Shown here one piece after another: positions 52,750-62,058 of a stretch of DNA of 64,000 nucleotides. The stretch comes from Pseudomonas sp. HS6 (GTDB lineage Bacteria; Pseudomonadota; Gammaproteobacteria; Pseudomonadales; Pseudomonadaceae). A program made the translations under genes and the position numbers. Within the stretch, counting starts at the first letter, position 1; the number at the start of each line of letters is the position of its first letter. The DNA lies in assembly GCF_023375815.1 (NCBI RefSeq), contig NZ_CP067412.1, positions 1,736,001-1,800,000 on the forward strand, read 5' to 3'. A model generated the notes under the pieces. It did no database searches, was not told where the DNA came from, and was given only the letters and a program-made list of their open reading frames with translations.

Positions 52750-52797
52750 GTTGATTTCCTTTTGGGTCATGTGTCTGAAGTTTGCGAAAACGAACGC

Positions 52798-52992
52798 TCA
52801 AAACTTGAAAAAGACGCCCGCTAATGCCGCGCTTGCCGTTAACACGCCGGCCACTACCGCGACTGGATAAAAATACGTCTCCCACTTCAGCTTCTTTTCT
52901 TCCGCCAAAAGCTTCTGCCTTTCAGCCACAAGTTTTCGCGTTTCGTTATGAAGCCTGTCGAGTTCCAGGTTTTCACGGTTGTTCTGAAGCAT
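52798..52992 (-). CDS. Small coiled-coil/single-helix membrane protein
   Basis: The start MLQNNRENLELDRLHNETRK at 52992 gives 64 residues with AAGGAAGG upstream. A long charged helix (about 4-42, ETRKLVAERQKLLAEEKKLKWE) leads into one hydrophobic segment, YFYPVAVVAGVLTASAALAGVFFKF. This design resembles small holin-like or regulatory membrane proteins, but no function is established. It is 48 bp upstream of a second small gene of the same architecture, so the two probably form a unit. A longer frame from 53160 is not supported. Confidence 0.7.
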   Translation of the reverse strand: MLQNNRENLELDRLHNETRKLVAERQKLLAEEKKLKWETYFYPVAVVAGVLTASAALAGVFFKF

Positions 52993-53265
52993 TGGCCTTC
53001 CTTGGCTGATGGCAATTTCCGTCCAGACCGCCGCTCCATCCTGAAGAGCGCGTCCTGTCCTGCTCTCTATGGTTTCGTGCTTCACATCTCGCCGTATAGC
53101 GGATAAATCCGGCAGCACTCGTAGGCAACATCCGTAAATCCCGCAGGACGGTGCGTCCACTTCCTAACGTTTTTAAACAACCTCACCGACTGGCATTTTT
53201 CGGCTATACCCAATGGCGAACCGACTGACAGCCGCTTCCAATCCCTTACCTCACGGAGCCCTCCC

Positions 53266-53649
53266 ATGCCCCTCGTCCGTGTCGAACTCAAAAAACGCCC
53301 CGACCCGACCTTCGCCAAACGCGTCGGCGAGCAGATCTACGCCGCCATGCGCAGCACGATCAATGTGCCGGAGCACGACAACTTCCAGATCCTGGCCGAG
53401 CACGACGGCGATCATTTCATCTTCGATACGCAGTACCTGGGGATCCAGCGCAGCGACCAACTGGTGATCATCCAGATCACCCTCAATGAGGGTCGAACGC
53501 TGGAGCAGAAAAAGGCGCTGTACCAGACCATCGCCCAGAATCTGAACACGCACCTGTCGATCCGTCTGGAGGATGTGTTCATCAATCTGGTCGAGGTGAA
53601 GAAAGAAAACTGGTCGTTCGGTAACGGCATCGCCCAATACGCCAGTTGA
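53266..53649 (+). CDS. Tautomerase-family protein
   Basis: The 127-residue protein begins MPLVRVELKKRPDPTFAKRVGEQIYAAM. After Met removal, Pro1 is the catalytic base of the 4-oxalocrotonate tautomerase superfamily. The family core DQLVIIQITLNEGRTLEQKKALYQTIAQNLNTHLSIRLEDVFINLVEVKKENWSFGNGIAQY is present. GGAG lies just before the ATG at 53266. Substrate unknown. Confidence 0.85.
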   Translation: MPLVRVELKKRPDPTFAKRVGEQIYAAMRSTINVPEHDNFQILAEHDGDHFIFDTQYLGIQRSDQLVIIQITLNEGRTLEQKKALYQTIAQNLNTHLSIRLEDVFINLVEVKKENWSFGNGIAQYAS

Positions 53650-53857
53650 TACACCGGCTCGCGAACCGTCGGCGCGGCGTTCACGAAGTTGTTCAGCACC
53701 GCCAACATCGCCTTCTGACGAAGCGCCTGCGCGCGCCCCGTATCAGCTCCTACACTGGCTGGTACGGGGCAACGCCGGCCATTGCCAAACCGCTCTGGAA
53801 TCAGCACTCTGACACGACTTTCGCGACCGACACGCCGACGATCACAGGAGCCGAGCA

Positions 53858-54826
53858 ATGCCCGCCACCGTTCTGGTACTGGTTGAAACCATCAATGACT
53901 ACCTGCCCATTCTTGAACGACAGGGCTTTCACCTGATTCTTGCCCCGACACCCGCCGAACGCGCCCAGGCGATTGCCACCCACGGCGCACGCATCGACGC
54001 GGTGCTGACCCGTGGCCCGCTGGGCTTGTACGCTGAAGAAATCGCCGCGTTGCCCGCCCTGAAAATCGTCTGCGTGATCGGCGCCGGCTACGAACAAGTG
54101 GACCTGCAAGCGGCCAGCAACAGGGGCCTTACCGTAACCAATGGCGCTGGCGTAAACGCCTCGTCGGTGGCCGACCATGCCATGGCACTGTTGTTGTCGC
54201 TGGTGCGCGACATTCCGCGCTGCGATGCTGCGGTACGCCGTGGCGAGTGGCCGAAGATCATGCGCCCTTCTCTGGCCGGCAAACGCCTGGGAATTCTCGG
54301 CCTCGGTGCGGTGGGGATGGCCATCGCCAAACGGGCGAACCTGGGCTTCGACATGGAGATCAGCTACCACAACCGCCAGGTGCGCAGCGATGTACCCTAC
54401 GTTTTCTGTTCGACCCCCACCGAACTGGCGCGGGCCTCAGACTTTCTGATAGTCGCAACGCCCGGCGGCATCGGCAGCCAGCATTTGGTGACCCGCCCCG
54501 TGCTGGACGCTCTGGGCCCCAATGGCTTTATCGTCAACATCGCTCGCGCCAGCGTAATCGCCACGGCAGACCTGATCACGGCACTTGAACAACGGCGAAT
54601 CGCCGGCGCCGCACTCGATGTGTTCGACCACGAACCCCGGGTGCCGGATGTGCTGAAAACCTTGAGCAACGTGATTCTCACCCCGCACGTCGCAGGGCTG
54701 TCACCGGAAGCCACGCAAGGCACGGTGGAACTGGTGGGGAAAAACCTGGTGGCGTTCTTTGCCGGGGAGCCGGTGCTGACACCGCTCACACTGCCGCCGA
54801 AACAGAATAACCAGCGCGTACACTAG
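53858..54826 (+). CDS. D-2-hydroxyacid dehydrogenase family protein
   Basis: The 322-residue enzyme carries the NAD(P) Rossmann loop LGILGLGAVGMAIAKRANLGFD and the catalytic set Arg (VNIARASVI), Glu (VFDHEPRVPDVL) and His (ILTPHVAGLSPEA). The HEPRVPDVL loop and LPALKIVCVIGAGYEQVDL match glyoxylate/hydroxypyruvate reductase-like members. The exact substrate cannot be read. AGGAG lies before the ATG. It converges with the T6SS-linked subtilase gene, with 9 bp between stops. Confidence 0.86.
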   Translation: MPATVLVLVETINDYLPILERQGFHLILAPTPAERAQAIATHGARIDAVLTRGPLGLYAEEIAALPALKIVCVIGAGYEQVDLQAASNRGLTVTNGAGVNASSVADHAMALLLSLVRDIPRCDAAVRRGEWPKIMRPSLAGKRLGILGLGAVGMAIAKRANLGFDMEISYHNRQVRSDVPYVFCSTPTELARASDFLIVATPGGIGSQHLVTRPVLDALGPNGFIVNIARASVIATADLITALEQRRIAGAALDVFDHEPRVPDVLKTLSNVILTPHVAGLSPEATQGTVELVGKNLVAFFAGEPVLTPLTLPPKQNNQRVH

Positions 54827-54835
54827 AGCCTATTG

Positions 54836-56776
54836 TCAGGCCCCACCGTCAAAGGCAAAGAAATAGGCGCGCAGTGGATTCATCACGCCCTGCGCCTTAC
54901 ACAGTGCCTCCATGCCATCGCCGATATCGGAACTGTCGATCAGCATCCGTTTGATAGCGGCAGGTGACAATCCGGGATTGATCAAAAGCATTTTTGCCGC
55001 GGTATTCGCCACCACCGGCACGCCAAACGACACGCCATCATCCCGATTCAAATCATCATCCGTGGAAAGTACCTTGGCCGCATCCGGCTTGGTGCCTACC
55101 GAGGGCCTTTTGCCAGGCTCCACTTCCCCATATTGTCTTCCCCACTCCATGCGTGTTAGCACGTTATTGACGAGTCCTCTCGTTGTAATTTGTTCAAGTA
55201 CCCACTTGCTCTTGGCCTCATCCCAAGCCTTTTCCGCTTTCTTCTCCTCTTCGTATTGATTGACCTTGATAACGAAGCGATTCTCGGCAATGACGTTGAG
55301 ACTGTTCTTCAGTTGACGAGGCACGTGTAGAACGGTGTAGTCGCCGGGGACAATCAAATCCACTGCGCTACCTGTTCCTGTAGAGGAATGAGGCGTGCGC
55401 TCATGGGACTCACGGTCCAATTTGCAGCGCGCAATCAAAATCGCCGATGGCGGCGCGTAACCAAGCCGCTTGGCGCTCGTTGATACGCTCGCCTTGTTGT
55501 TGCCGGCGGTGGTGCAGTACAGCAGCTTCGAATCATGTTGTTTGACAATGTCCGGATGCGCCCAGTTGAACCCCACACTGGTCGTCAATATTCGTATACC
55601 CGGTTGTTGATTGAGCCAGACCATCGCAGGACCGATCACACTCGCAGGGTCGCCCCCGAACTGCCCCTTGGTCATTCTCACATCGATCAGTTTCAGTGCC
55701 TTGCTGCCGAAAATGGCTTGCCCTGCCACCCCACAGCCATGCGGATCGTCCATATCAACCTGATACGCGTCATAAGCCCTGAGATACCCCGCATTATTGA
55801 AACATCGGCCATCCAGGACCGCATCCCGCAGATAGACGCTGTCGCGGCTGATGCCGTTGTCCAACACCGCAATTTTGATCGTGTTGGCAAGCAAGCTGAA
55901 ATCCACGCCTGGGCGCTTCAATGCCAGTATCGTGGCGAACTCGGGGTCGGCGCGGGTGAAATCGTCGTCAGTATTTGCGTAGTAAACCCTAAACGATGCC
56001 ACTGGCCTGGGCGCTACCGTGACTTTCAGCATGTCGACCATCCCTTCGTCAGGGAGGGTGAAGCCGACACCGGTCAACATTTCAGCCTTGAGCGTCTCGT
56101 CACCCCGCTCCAGTCCGATCACGTGGAAGGTCAGCGGGTTGGCCGGATCATGGTCATATTCATAAGGAAATTTCAGGGGTTGCACCACCCCGTTGGCCGA
56201 TAACGTGGCGCGCAGACGACTCAAATACCCAGCGGTTCCCTGGCCTGAGCGATTGCGCTGTCGCCCATGCGCTCCTTTCGCCTGGACGATCGAAATGCGG
56301 ACACGTCCCCGCAGCCCTGCTCGTGTCAGCAGTAACTGCACGCCCATCGGGACGATGCCTTGATCGAGTGCCAACTCCCACTTTCCAACACTGCCTGTGG
56401 CCGTCTCGTTGGACCAACTCAGCTCAGGGGTTTCGATACTCATGTCCTGACGATGGGTTTCGCCGATTTTTATATCGAAGAGCCCGCCAGCCTCGGGATA
56501 GACCGTTCGCGTACCCGTAGCAGTGTGGCTGAGCGACAGGGAAAATTGCACCGTGTTCTGAGGCAAATCTTTCAGTTTGAAGTACACCTCTCCATTGAGA
56601 TCCGTCTGCGCGGAGGCCATAAGCGCGCCAAGTGTCAAGGTCACCCGTGCATCAGGTATTACCTGGTTACCCACATCGTTCCAGACTGCGCCGAGCACCA
56701 GCGCGCTGTTCGGGCATTCAAGAATCAATTGGCCGAGCGATGAAGGTGCTCCCGTAAACCCTTTGACGGTTGGCAT
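54836..56776 (-). CDS. T6SS-linked subtilisin-like (S8) protease, candidate effector
   Basis: The 646-residue protein has no signal peptide or membrane segment. Residues about 25-100 form a carboxypeptidase-regulatory/Ig-like domain (VLGAVWNDVGNQVIPDARVTLTLG, TDLNGEVYFKLKDLP). The S8 fold follows with Asp306 (KIAVLDNGIS), His346 (DPHGCGVAG), oxyanion Asn426 (CTTAGNN) and Ser583 (GVSFGVPVVANTAAKML). A charged insert of about 90 residues (about 490-575) sits before the Ser block. It is last in the tssK-L-M-A transcript, 5 bp after a small protein gene. Export by the T6SS is an inference. Confidence 0.75.
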   Translation of the reverse strand: MPTVKGFTGAPSSLGQLILECPNSALVLGAVWNDVGNQVIPDARVTLTLGALMASAQTDLNGEVYFKLKDLPQNTVQFSLSLSHTATGTRTVYPEAGGLFDIKIGETHRQDMSIETPELSWSNETATGSVGKWELALDQGIVPMGVQLLLTRAGLRGRVRISIVQAKGAHGRQRNRSGQGTAGYLSRLRATLSANGVVQPLKFPYEYDHDPANPLTFHVIGLERGDETLKAEMLTGVGFTLPDEGMVDMLKVTVAPRPVASFRVYYANTDDDFTRADPEFATILALKRPGVDFSLLANTIKIAVLDNGISRDSVYLRDAVLDGRCFNNAGYLRAYDAYQVDMDDPHGCGVAGQAIFGSKALKLIDVRMTKGQFGGDPASVIGPAMVWLNQQPGIRILTTSVGFNWAHPDIVKQHDSKLLYCTTAGNNKASVSTSAKRLGYAPPSAILIARCKLDRESHERTPHSSTGTGSAVDLIVPGDYTVLHVPRQLKNSLNVIAENRFVIKVNQYEEEKKAEKAWDEAKSKWVLEQITTRGLVNNVLTRMEWGRQYGEVEPGKRPSVGTKPDAAKVLSTDDDLNRDDGVSFGVPVVANTAAKMLLINPGLSPAAIKRMLIDSSDIGDGMEALCKAQGVMNPLRAYFFAFDGGA

Positions 56777-56781
56777 ATCTG

Positions 56782-57132
56782 TCAGTGCTGCATGACGTTG
56801 AAATGCGCCTGCAGATCGGTAAGTTTCTCTTCACCACTGCAGTCACGGCGCTGGAGAATCCGCTCGATCTCTGCGCTGCGAGAGATCGAAGAAAAGGCGT
56901 CATCGAAGAGCACTCGCAATAACAGAAACTGAAAGATACTCTCTCGCCGCAAAACGCCGTAGCGCTCGGACTGCGGCCAGCCCGTCCTGACAAACTCGAT
57001 CAGATCAAATTCTGGAAGCACCGCCATACGGGCCTGTAACGCCTCTCGAAGCTCGTTCGCCATAACGGCGATATCCGCTTCGACTTGCAGACGACGCATC
57101 TGCGCCATTTGCGCATCACGTATCACCAACAT
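56782..57132 (-). CDS. Small T6SS-associated protein, possible effector adaptor
   Basis: The 116-residue soluble protein starts MLVIRDAQMAQMRRLQVEADIAVMANELREAL. The pattern resembles small proteins often found beside T6SS effectors (short helical start with IRxxQM, FVRTGWPQSERYGVLRRESIFQFLLLRVLF). GAGGAAG precedes the ATG. It is 25 bp after tssA and 5 bp before the subtilase gene, so it is an intimate part of that module. A role as adaptor, chaperone or immunity protein is possible; no signal peptide argues against a periplasmic immunity protein. Confidence 0.65.
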   Translation of the reverse strand: MLVIRDAQMAQMRRLQVEADIAVMANELREALQARMAVLPEFDLIEFVRTGWPQSERYGVLRRESIFQFLLLRVLFDDAFSSISRSAEIERILQRRDCSGEEKLTDLQAHFNVMQH

Positions 57133-57157
57133 GCATTCTTCCTCAGTGGCCTCACAC

Positions 57158-58240
57158 TCAAAGCACGCCGAGCAACGTCCACAGCCGCCGCGATTCGGCG
57201 TCGGCCGAGATCAACTCGCCGAGCAGTTCGCTCAACGGCTTGTTGCCCCACTCCACCCCGCGCCGGATCAGGTATGGCACGGGGCTGTGAGGTTCGGTGC
57301 GGGCCAGGTATTCGGCAATCAGCAGCAATTGCCGATAGGCCTCTTCTCGGCTCGCCGGCTCACGAAAAACCTGCGCCGCCACGGGCGCTTCATCGACCGG
57401 TTGCGCCTCCACCACAGGGACTTCGACAGGGGCAACCGGCGCCGGTTTTTGTGGGTGCATGGCGATGAACTCCTGAACCAGTTTCAGCAGCGCTTGAAGG
57501 ATGTCCTGCAAGGGCTGCAACCCCGGCCCTTGATCGCCCAGATACGTATCGCTCCAGGCGTTCAGGCGCTGCAGGTGTTGTTGGCTCAGCAGCAGGTTGC
57601 CCTGTTGGCGTAGCCAGAACGCCAGTGGCGTGGCGCGCACCTGATCGCTGAGTTTCTTTTGTTCATTGCGAGCGGTTTCCGCCGAAGTCTTGGCATTCTT
57701 GCTGTCGTTGACCTGTACCTGCTGCACCTGCAAGCGGCGCCAGGTTTCCAGGTTGTATGCCTCGAAATCGCTGTTGTACGAGCCGAACAGCGGCACCCGG
57801 GTCAGCAGTACTTCACTGTACCGACGCACCAGCCACTCCAGCGGAATCACCCGCCACGACTGATCGCCCTCCTCGGCTTGCGGGTGCAGTTGTTCGGGAT
57901 AACGTTCACACAATCCAGCGATCAGCGCCAGACTGCCGGGCAATCCGTCCAGTCCTTGAAGATGCAGCCAGGCCTCGCCGAGCCAGGCGCTGAGCATCAG
58001 GTCCTTGCTGCGCTCGATCAGCAACGTCGTGGTGAGTTTTTCCACTTGCGGCCAGTTCGCCTGTTTCAGCGTCGATTGCCAGACCCCGGTCGGCAGGCTC
58101 GCATCGTCTTCACGGCGCAGATCACGAATTTGATCGAACTCGCGTTCGTAACGCAGATCCGCACCACACGGCGCGTCCGCGCTGATCGGTGCGAGCAACT
58201 GATCGATCAGGTCGGGCAAGGTTGCAGATGGCAGGCTCAC
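57158..58240 (-). CDS. tssA: T6SS baseplate/sheath-assembly protein TssA
   Basis: The 360-residue protein starts at GTG 58240 (SLPSATLPDLIDQLLAPISADAPCGADLRYEREFDQIRDLRREDD), the ImpA N-terminal domain that defines TssA, with the family's CGxDLxYxxxF motif. A linker rich in Pro/Val/Glu (about 272-300) joins it to a C-terminal segment (REEAYRQLLLIAEYLARTEPHSPVPYLIRRGVEWGNKPLSELL). TssA primes sheath assembly on the baseplate. The GTG overlaps the tssM stop (GTGA). Confidence 0.92.
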   Translation of the reverse strand: MSLPSATLPDLIDQLLAPISADAPCGADLRYEREFDQIRDLRREDDASLPTGVWQSTLKQANWPQVEKLTTTLLIERSKDLMLSAWLGEAWLHLQGLDGLPGSLALIAGLCERYPEQLHPQAEEGDQSWRVIPLEWLVRRYSEVLLTRVPLFGSYNSDFEAYNLETWRRLQVQQVQVNDSKNAKTSAETARNEQKKLSDQVRATPLAFWLRQQGNLLLSQQHLQRLNAWSDTYLGDQGPGLQPLQDILQALLKLVQEFIAMHPQKPAPVAPVEVPVVEAQPVDEAPVAAQVFREPASREEAYRQLLLIAEYLARTEPHSPVPYLIRRGVEWGNKPLSELLGELISADAESRRLWTLLGVL

Positions 58241-61200
58241 AGGCCCTCCTCGCGGGATTCAATGGCGGCAGTGGTGCCGGTCACCTGGAACGGTGAACGC
58301 GGCGCCCGGGTCGGCAACGGTGGAATCGACAACGGCAGTTTCGAGCCCTGGCTCATCAGCGACAGACGCACGAACATCCGGGTGAATTCGGTGGTGACGC
58401 TGTCGTTGAGCGCGGTGACCGGCAGGCGCAGGGTCAGCGGAAAGTCTGTGTAATCCATGCTCGGCTGACGCTGGACCGAGAAGTGCGCGCGCATCAGCCG
58501 CAACAACGACCACGGTCCGCCGTACTCCCAGCCCGCCTCCATGTCCCGCACCACCAGGTTCGGTTGCAGCGGATCGTTCACCGGACGCTCGCGACCGTTG
58601 CGCGCCCAGCGCAGGGACAAGCGGATCGGCTGGCCGACCATCCAGCGCAGATTCGGCTGCTCGGCGGCGGGATAGCTAATCTGCTGACTGCCAGCCAACA
58701 AGCCGCCGGCGATCACCTGATCGGCACCGCGCTCATCGTCGCGGTCGGTGCGCCAGCGGACGTCCATTTCGACACCGAGAATGCCGCTCTTGTCGCGCAC
58801 GAACAGCGGGGTCAACCAGAGGCTCGCCTGCTTCAGACGGTTGAGAAAATCCTCCGCCGCCAGACGTTCCGGGGTCTGACTCAGCACCAGCCCGGCCTGG
58901 GCCACCGGCAGGCGTTTGTCGATGATTTCCAGAAAATGTTGCACCCGTGCAGGGTCGGCATCCTGCGCCTGCACGCCGTTGGCAAACGGGAAGCGATCGG
59001 CCAGGTACTGATTGAAATAGTTGGCCAGCTCATTCCACGCCGCAGCGGCCTGCTGCTGTTGCAGGTACTGGCAGCGCTGCATGGCCGACTGTTGCAACTC
59101 CACCGCACGCATCGCCAGAGTGCCGCGCCCGCCCGCCAGATTGGCGGTCTGCAACACCTGCACGCAGGAACCGGTGTCCATGTCGATGAAATCGCGGCTG
59201 ACCAGTTGCTCGATCTGCGCCGGCGAACTGGCCGGGTTCGAATCCTTGTACTTGAGCAGTTCGTCGTTGAGTGCGCTGAACTGGGTCACCCGTTCGTAAT
59301 CCAGCGCCGACAGATTGCCCTGTTGAGTCATCAGCCACTGCAACGCCGATGTGCGCCGCTCGGTGATGCCGAGCATTGTGTTGAATTGCTGCTTGAGGCT
59401 CAGCTTCAAATCCTGCACATCGCTGGCGCCGTACAGTTGCAGACCGAGGTTTTTCGAACCGTCCCACTGACTGATTTCAGTCCGCCCGCCGAACAACGGC
59501 TGTGCGGTGATTTCATCCAGACCGTTGACGAGCTGCGCCATGGCCCGACGGTTCAGCGCACCTTGCAGACGCGCCGCCAGATCGCTGCGATGAACTTCGA
59601 CAAACGCTTTCTGCAAAGCCATGGCCTGCTCGGCCTGCACGTTGAATACGGCGTAGGGATGCGTCTGGTCATTGTGATCTTTCAGGCTCAACCACATGGC
59701 CTGCGCCGCAGCACCTTCAGCAGCTTGCAACAACGCTTCGCGATAGGCCGGAGGAATGCGCGGCAACTCTTCGGCGACATAGCTCTTGTAGCTGCTGAAG
59801 TAGTTGAGCGAGGTATTGAGGTCATCGCCATCCACGGTCTGACCTTGCATGTTGACGTTGTCTTCGGTGGCGCGCATGGCGATGGACACGAAGTCACGCT
59901 TGAACAGCGCCTGCACCGCGTTGTTGAGTTTCACCACCTGATCCTGCAATGCCAGTTGCCCGCTGCCCTGCTGCACCAGCAAGTTGCCGCGCGAACCGAC
60001 CTGAGCAATCCACTGATCGCGGAAACTCTGCTGCAACTTGCCCGCCTGGGCATCGAGTTGTTGCTCGACCGCCGGCCCGAGCAACGTGCTCTTGCGCACC
60101 TTGTCGAGAAATTCGCGGTAACCCGGCACCAGCTCCTGGCCCTTGCCGCGACTCCAGGTCGAATTGGTCAGGGCGACCGCCGCTTGCAGGTCGTCGATCA
60201 GCGCGCGCAGGTCTTCCAGCTCGCTGAGGCTGTTGCCGCTCCCGGCCTCAAGCTGTTCCAGGTGCAGTTTGAGGTAGCCGGCCTTGCTGACAAAGTTGTC
60301 GGCCAGGAAATACTGATCGAGCCAGCGCTCCATGAGCCCGTTGAAGTTGCTGACGATCAGCGGCCGCTCGACGCTCAGATCCAGCGCCTGCAAATCACCA
60401 TTGTCCCCTGCCGCCAACAGCCGATTGTAGTAAGCGGCGTGGGGCACCGTCGCCGCGTTGAGGTTGAGCGAGAGCGCGTTGTTGCTCAGTTGCACCAGAT
60501 CGTCCAGAGGTGCCCGCTGATTGTTCTGCACCTCAGCGAACAACTGGTTCTGTTGCTCGAGGCGCAGCGCCCGGTCCACCAGGTCCGTGGCTTTCTGGTA
60601 GTTCTGCCACTGGGACGGGTCTTCGCTTTCGACGCTGTTACGTCGATCTGTCGTGCGGATCGCCTTGATCTTCGCCAGCTCCGCCACAAGCAACGCATGC
60701 AGCGGCTGAACCATATGACGCTGGGCAGCCTGGAACACCGCCCGTTCGATCTTCACGTCCACAGAAGAAATCCACGAAGATGGAAACGCCAGCGACACGT
60801 AGTGCCAGTGCGGCGCTTTTTCCAGTACCCGCCAGAAACTCTGCACGTTGCGCCGGGTCGGCTCGACGCGGTGCGCCTCGTCAGTGACCGTGACGTAGCT
60901 CTTGTGTGCGCCTTGCATCAGCCGCGCCAGTTCATGGGCATCCTTGACCGACTGGTTCCACACCCAGAACATCGCCAGCGCCCAGACGACACCGACCACC
61001 AGCGCCACGCCGGCCGTCAGCCGTTGCCAACGCTGACGCAGGCGCAACAGACGCGGCACACCCAGCGCCAGACCGCGCTCGCCAACCAGGCGCTGACGCC
61101 ATAACTGACGCATGAACACGCTGCGCTGCAAGCCGCTGTCATCGGCACTGAACCCGTCCAGCGCATCCTCGGACGGTTGGTTGGCGCTGAAATACACACC

Positions 61201-62058
61201 GCGAAAACATGGCGCCTCGCCCTGCGCGTTGCCCTGGAACACCGGCTCCAGCACGTTTTGCAGACCCCGCCGCAGCGTTTCCAGGCGCTCCGGCAAGGCA
61301 TACAGGTCAGCACTCAAATGCCCGGACAAGGTGCCGAGCTCAATCACCGCTTCGGCGACGGCACGGTGCAGGCGATCCAGTGCCTGATCACTCCACTGCC
61401 CCTGCCACACCGCATCCCGCGCAAAGGGCGATGACCAGCCCAGGGTGCGCTCGCGTGCCTCATCCGGCAGCGCACTGATCAGGTCCTGAAAGCCCGGCAG
61501 CTCCTCAAGCCCGGTGACGATCACGTACACCGGCACGCTCAGGCCAAAGCGTTGCAGCAGATCGATGAAGCGTCGGCGCGCCGCAAGCCCCGACTGCGTC
61601 GCCTGCTCCAGATTGCCCAGGCGACTGACCGGCACGGTCCAGACCACCCCGTCGAGCGGACGCTTGCTGCGCAGGCGCAGGATCAACCCGAGCAGTCGCC
61701 ACCAGCCGCCACGTTGCAAATGCATGCCGTCTTCCGGCAGAAACAAACCTTGGGGCACCACCAGCACTGCACCTTCGGGGTCCGACCACCAACGGCCGAA
61801 CCAGGCCGGTTTGTCGGTAGGTTGCAGGCGCCATTCGGTCACCAGTTGCGTGCCCTGGACCTCATCGCCGAGCATCAGCAACCATGGCAACTGGTAGCGA
61901 TCGTGAGTGCCCTGCTCTTGCTCCATGTGCCGCACCGCAAGATAGAAGCTGCGGATCGCCGCGCCGCTTCGAGTGCGCAGCCACCACACCGCCACACCGA
62001 CGATCACCAGCAGCAACAGCACCGCGACCACCCACGCGACGATCATCAAGGTACTCAT
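58237..62058 (-). CDS. tssM: T6SS inner-membrane complex protein TssM (IcmF)
   Basis: The 1273-residue protein has two N-terminal membrane helices (MIVAWVVAVLLLLVIVGVAVWWL) and a third near residue 350 (AGVALVVGVVWALAMFWVW), flanking a cytosolic domain. The long C-terminal part is periplasmic and ends in the IcmF C-terminal domain (GGPWSLLRLMRAH, PLTLRLPVTALND). The cytosolic domain lacks a clear canonical Walker A. TssM links inner and outer membranes and anchors TssJ. Its ATG overlaps the tssL stop. Confidence 0.93.
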   Translation of the reverse strand: MSTLMIVAWVVAVLLLLVIVGVAVWWLRTRSGAAIRSFYLAVRHMEQEQGTHDRYQLPWLLMLGDEVQGTQLVTEWRLQPTDKPAWFGRWWSDPEGAVLVVPQGLFLPEDGMHLQRGGWWRLLGLILRLRSKRPLDGVVWTVPVSRLGNLEQATQSGLAARRRFIDLLQRFGLSVPVYVIVTGLEELPGFQDLISALPDEARERTLGWSSPFARDAVWQGQWSDQALDRLHRAVAEAVIELGTLSGHLSADLYALPERLETLRRGLQNVLEPVFQGNAQGEAPCFRGVYFSANQPSEDALDGFSADDSGLQRSVFMRQLWRQRLVGERGLALGVPRLLRLRQRWQRLTAGVALVVGVVWALAMFWVWNQSVKDAHELARLMQGAHKSYVTVTDEAHRVEPTRRNVQSFWRVLEKAPHWHYVSLAFPSSWISSVDVKIERAVFQAAQRHMVQPLHALLVAELAKIKAIRTTDRRNSVESEDPSQWQNYQKATDLVDRALRLEQQNQLFAEVQNNQRAPLDDLVQLSNNALSLNLNAATVPHAAYYNRLLAAGDNGDLQALDLSVERPLIVSNFNGLMERWLDQYFLADNFVSKAGYLKLHLEQLEAGSGNSLSELEDLRALIDDLQAAVALTNSTWSRGKGQELVPGYREFLDKVRKSTLLGPAVEQQLDAQAGKLQQSFRDQWIAQVGSRGNLLVQQGSGQLALQDQVVKLNNAVQALFKRDFVSIAMRATEDNVNMQGQTVDGDDLNTSLNYFSSYKSYVAEELPRIPPAYREALLQAAEGAAAQAMWLSLKDHNDQTHPYAVFNVQAEQAMALQKAFVEVHRSDLAARLQGALNRRAMAQLVNGLDEITAQPLFGGRTEISQWDGSKNLGLQLYGASDVQDLKLSLKQQFNTMLGITERRTSALQWLMTQQGNLSALDYERVTQFSALNDELLKYKDSNPASSPAQIEQLVSRDFIDMDTGSCVQVLQTANLAGGRGTLAMRAVELQQSAMQRCQYLQQQQAAAAWNELANYFNQYLADRFPFANGVQAQDADPARVQHFLEIIDKRLPVAQAGLVLSQTPERLAAEDFLNRLKQASLWLTPLFVRDKSGILGVEMDVRWRTDRDDERGADQVIAGGLLAGSQQISYPAAEQPNLRWMVGQPIRLSLRWARNGRERPVNDPLQPNLVVRDMEAGWEYGGPWSLLRLMRAHFSVQRQPSMDYTDFPLTLRLPVTALNDSVTTEFTRMFVRLSLMSQGSKLPLSIPPLPTRAPRSPFQVTGTTAAIESREEGL

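Noticed and set aside
53650..53857. Possible small gene between the tautomerase and hydroxyacid dehydrogenase
   Set aside because: No good ribosome site or coding bias; presumed promoter region.
58483..61104. Rightward frame of about 870 codons opposite tssM
   Set aside because: Antisense shadow; tssM has clear family features and coupled starts on both sides.
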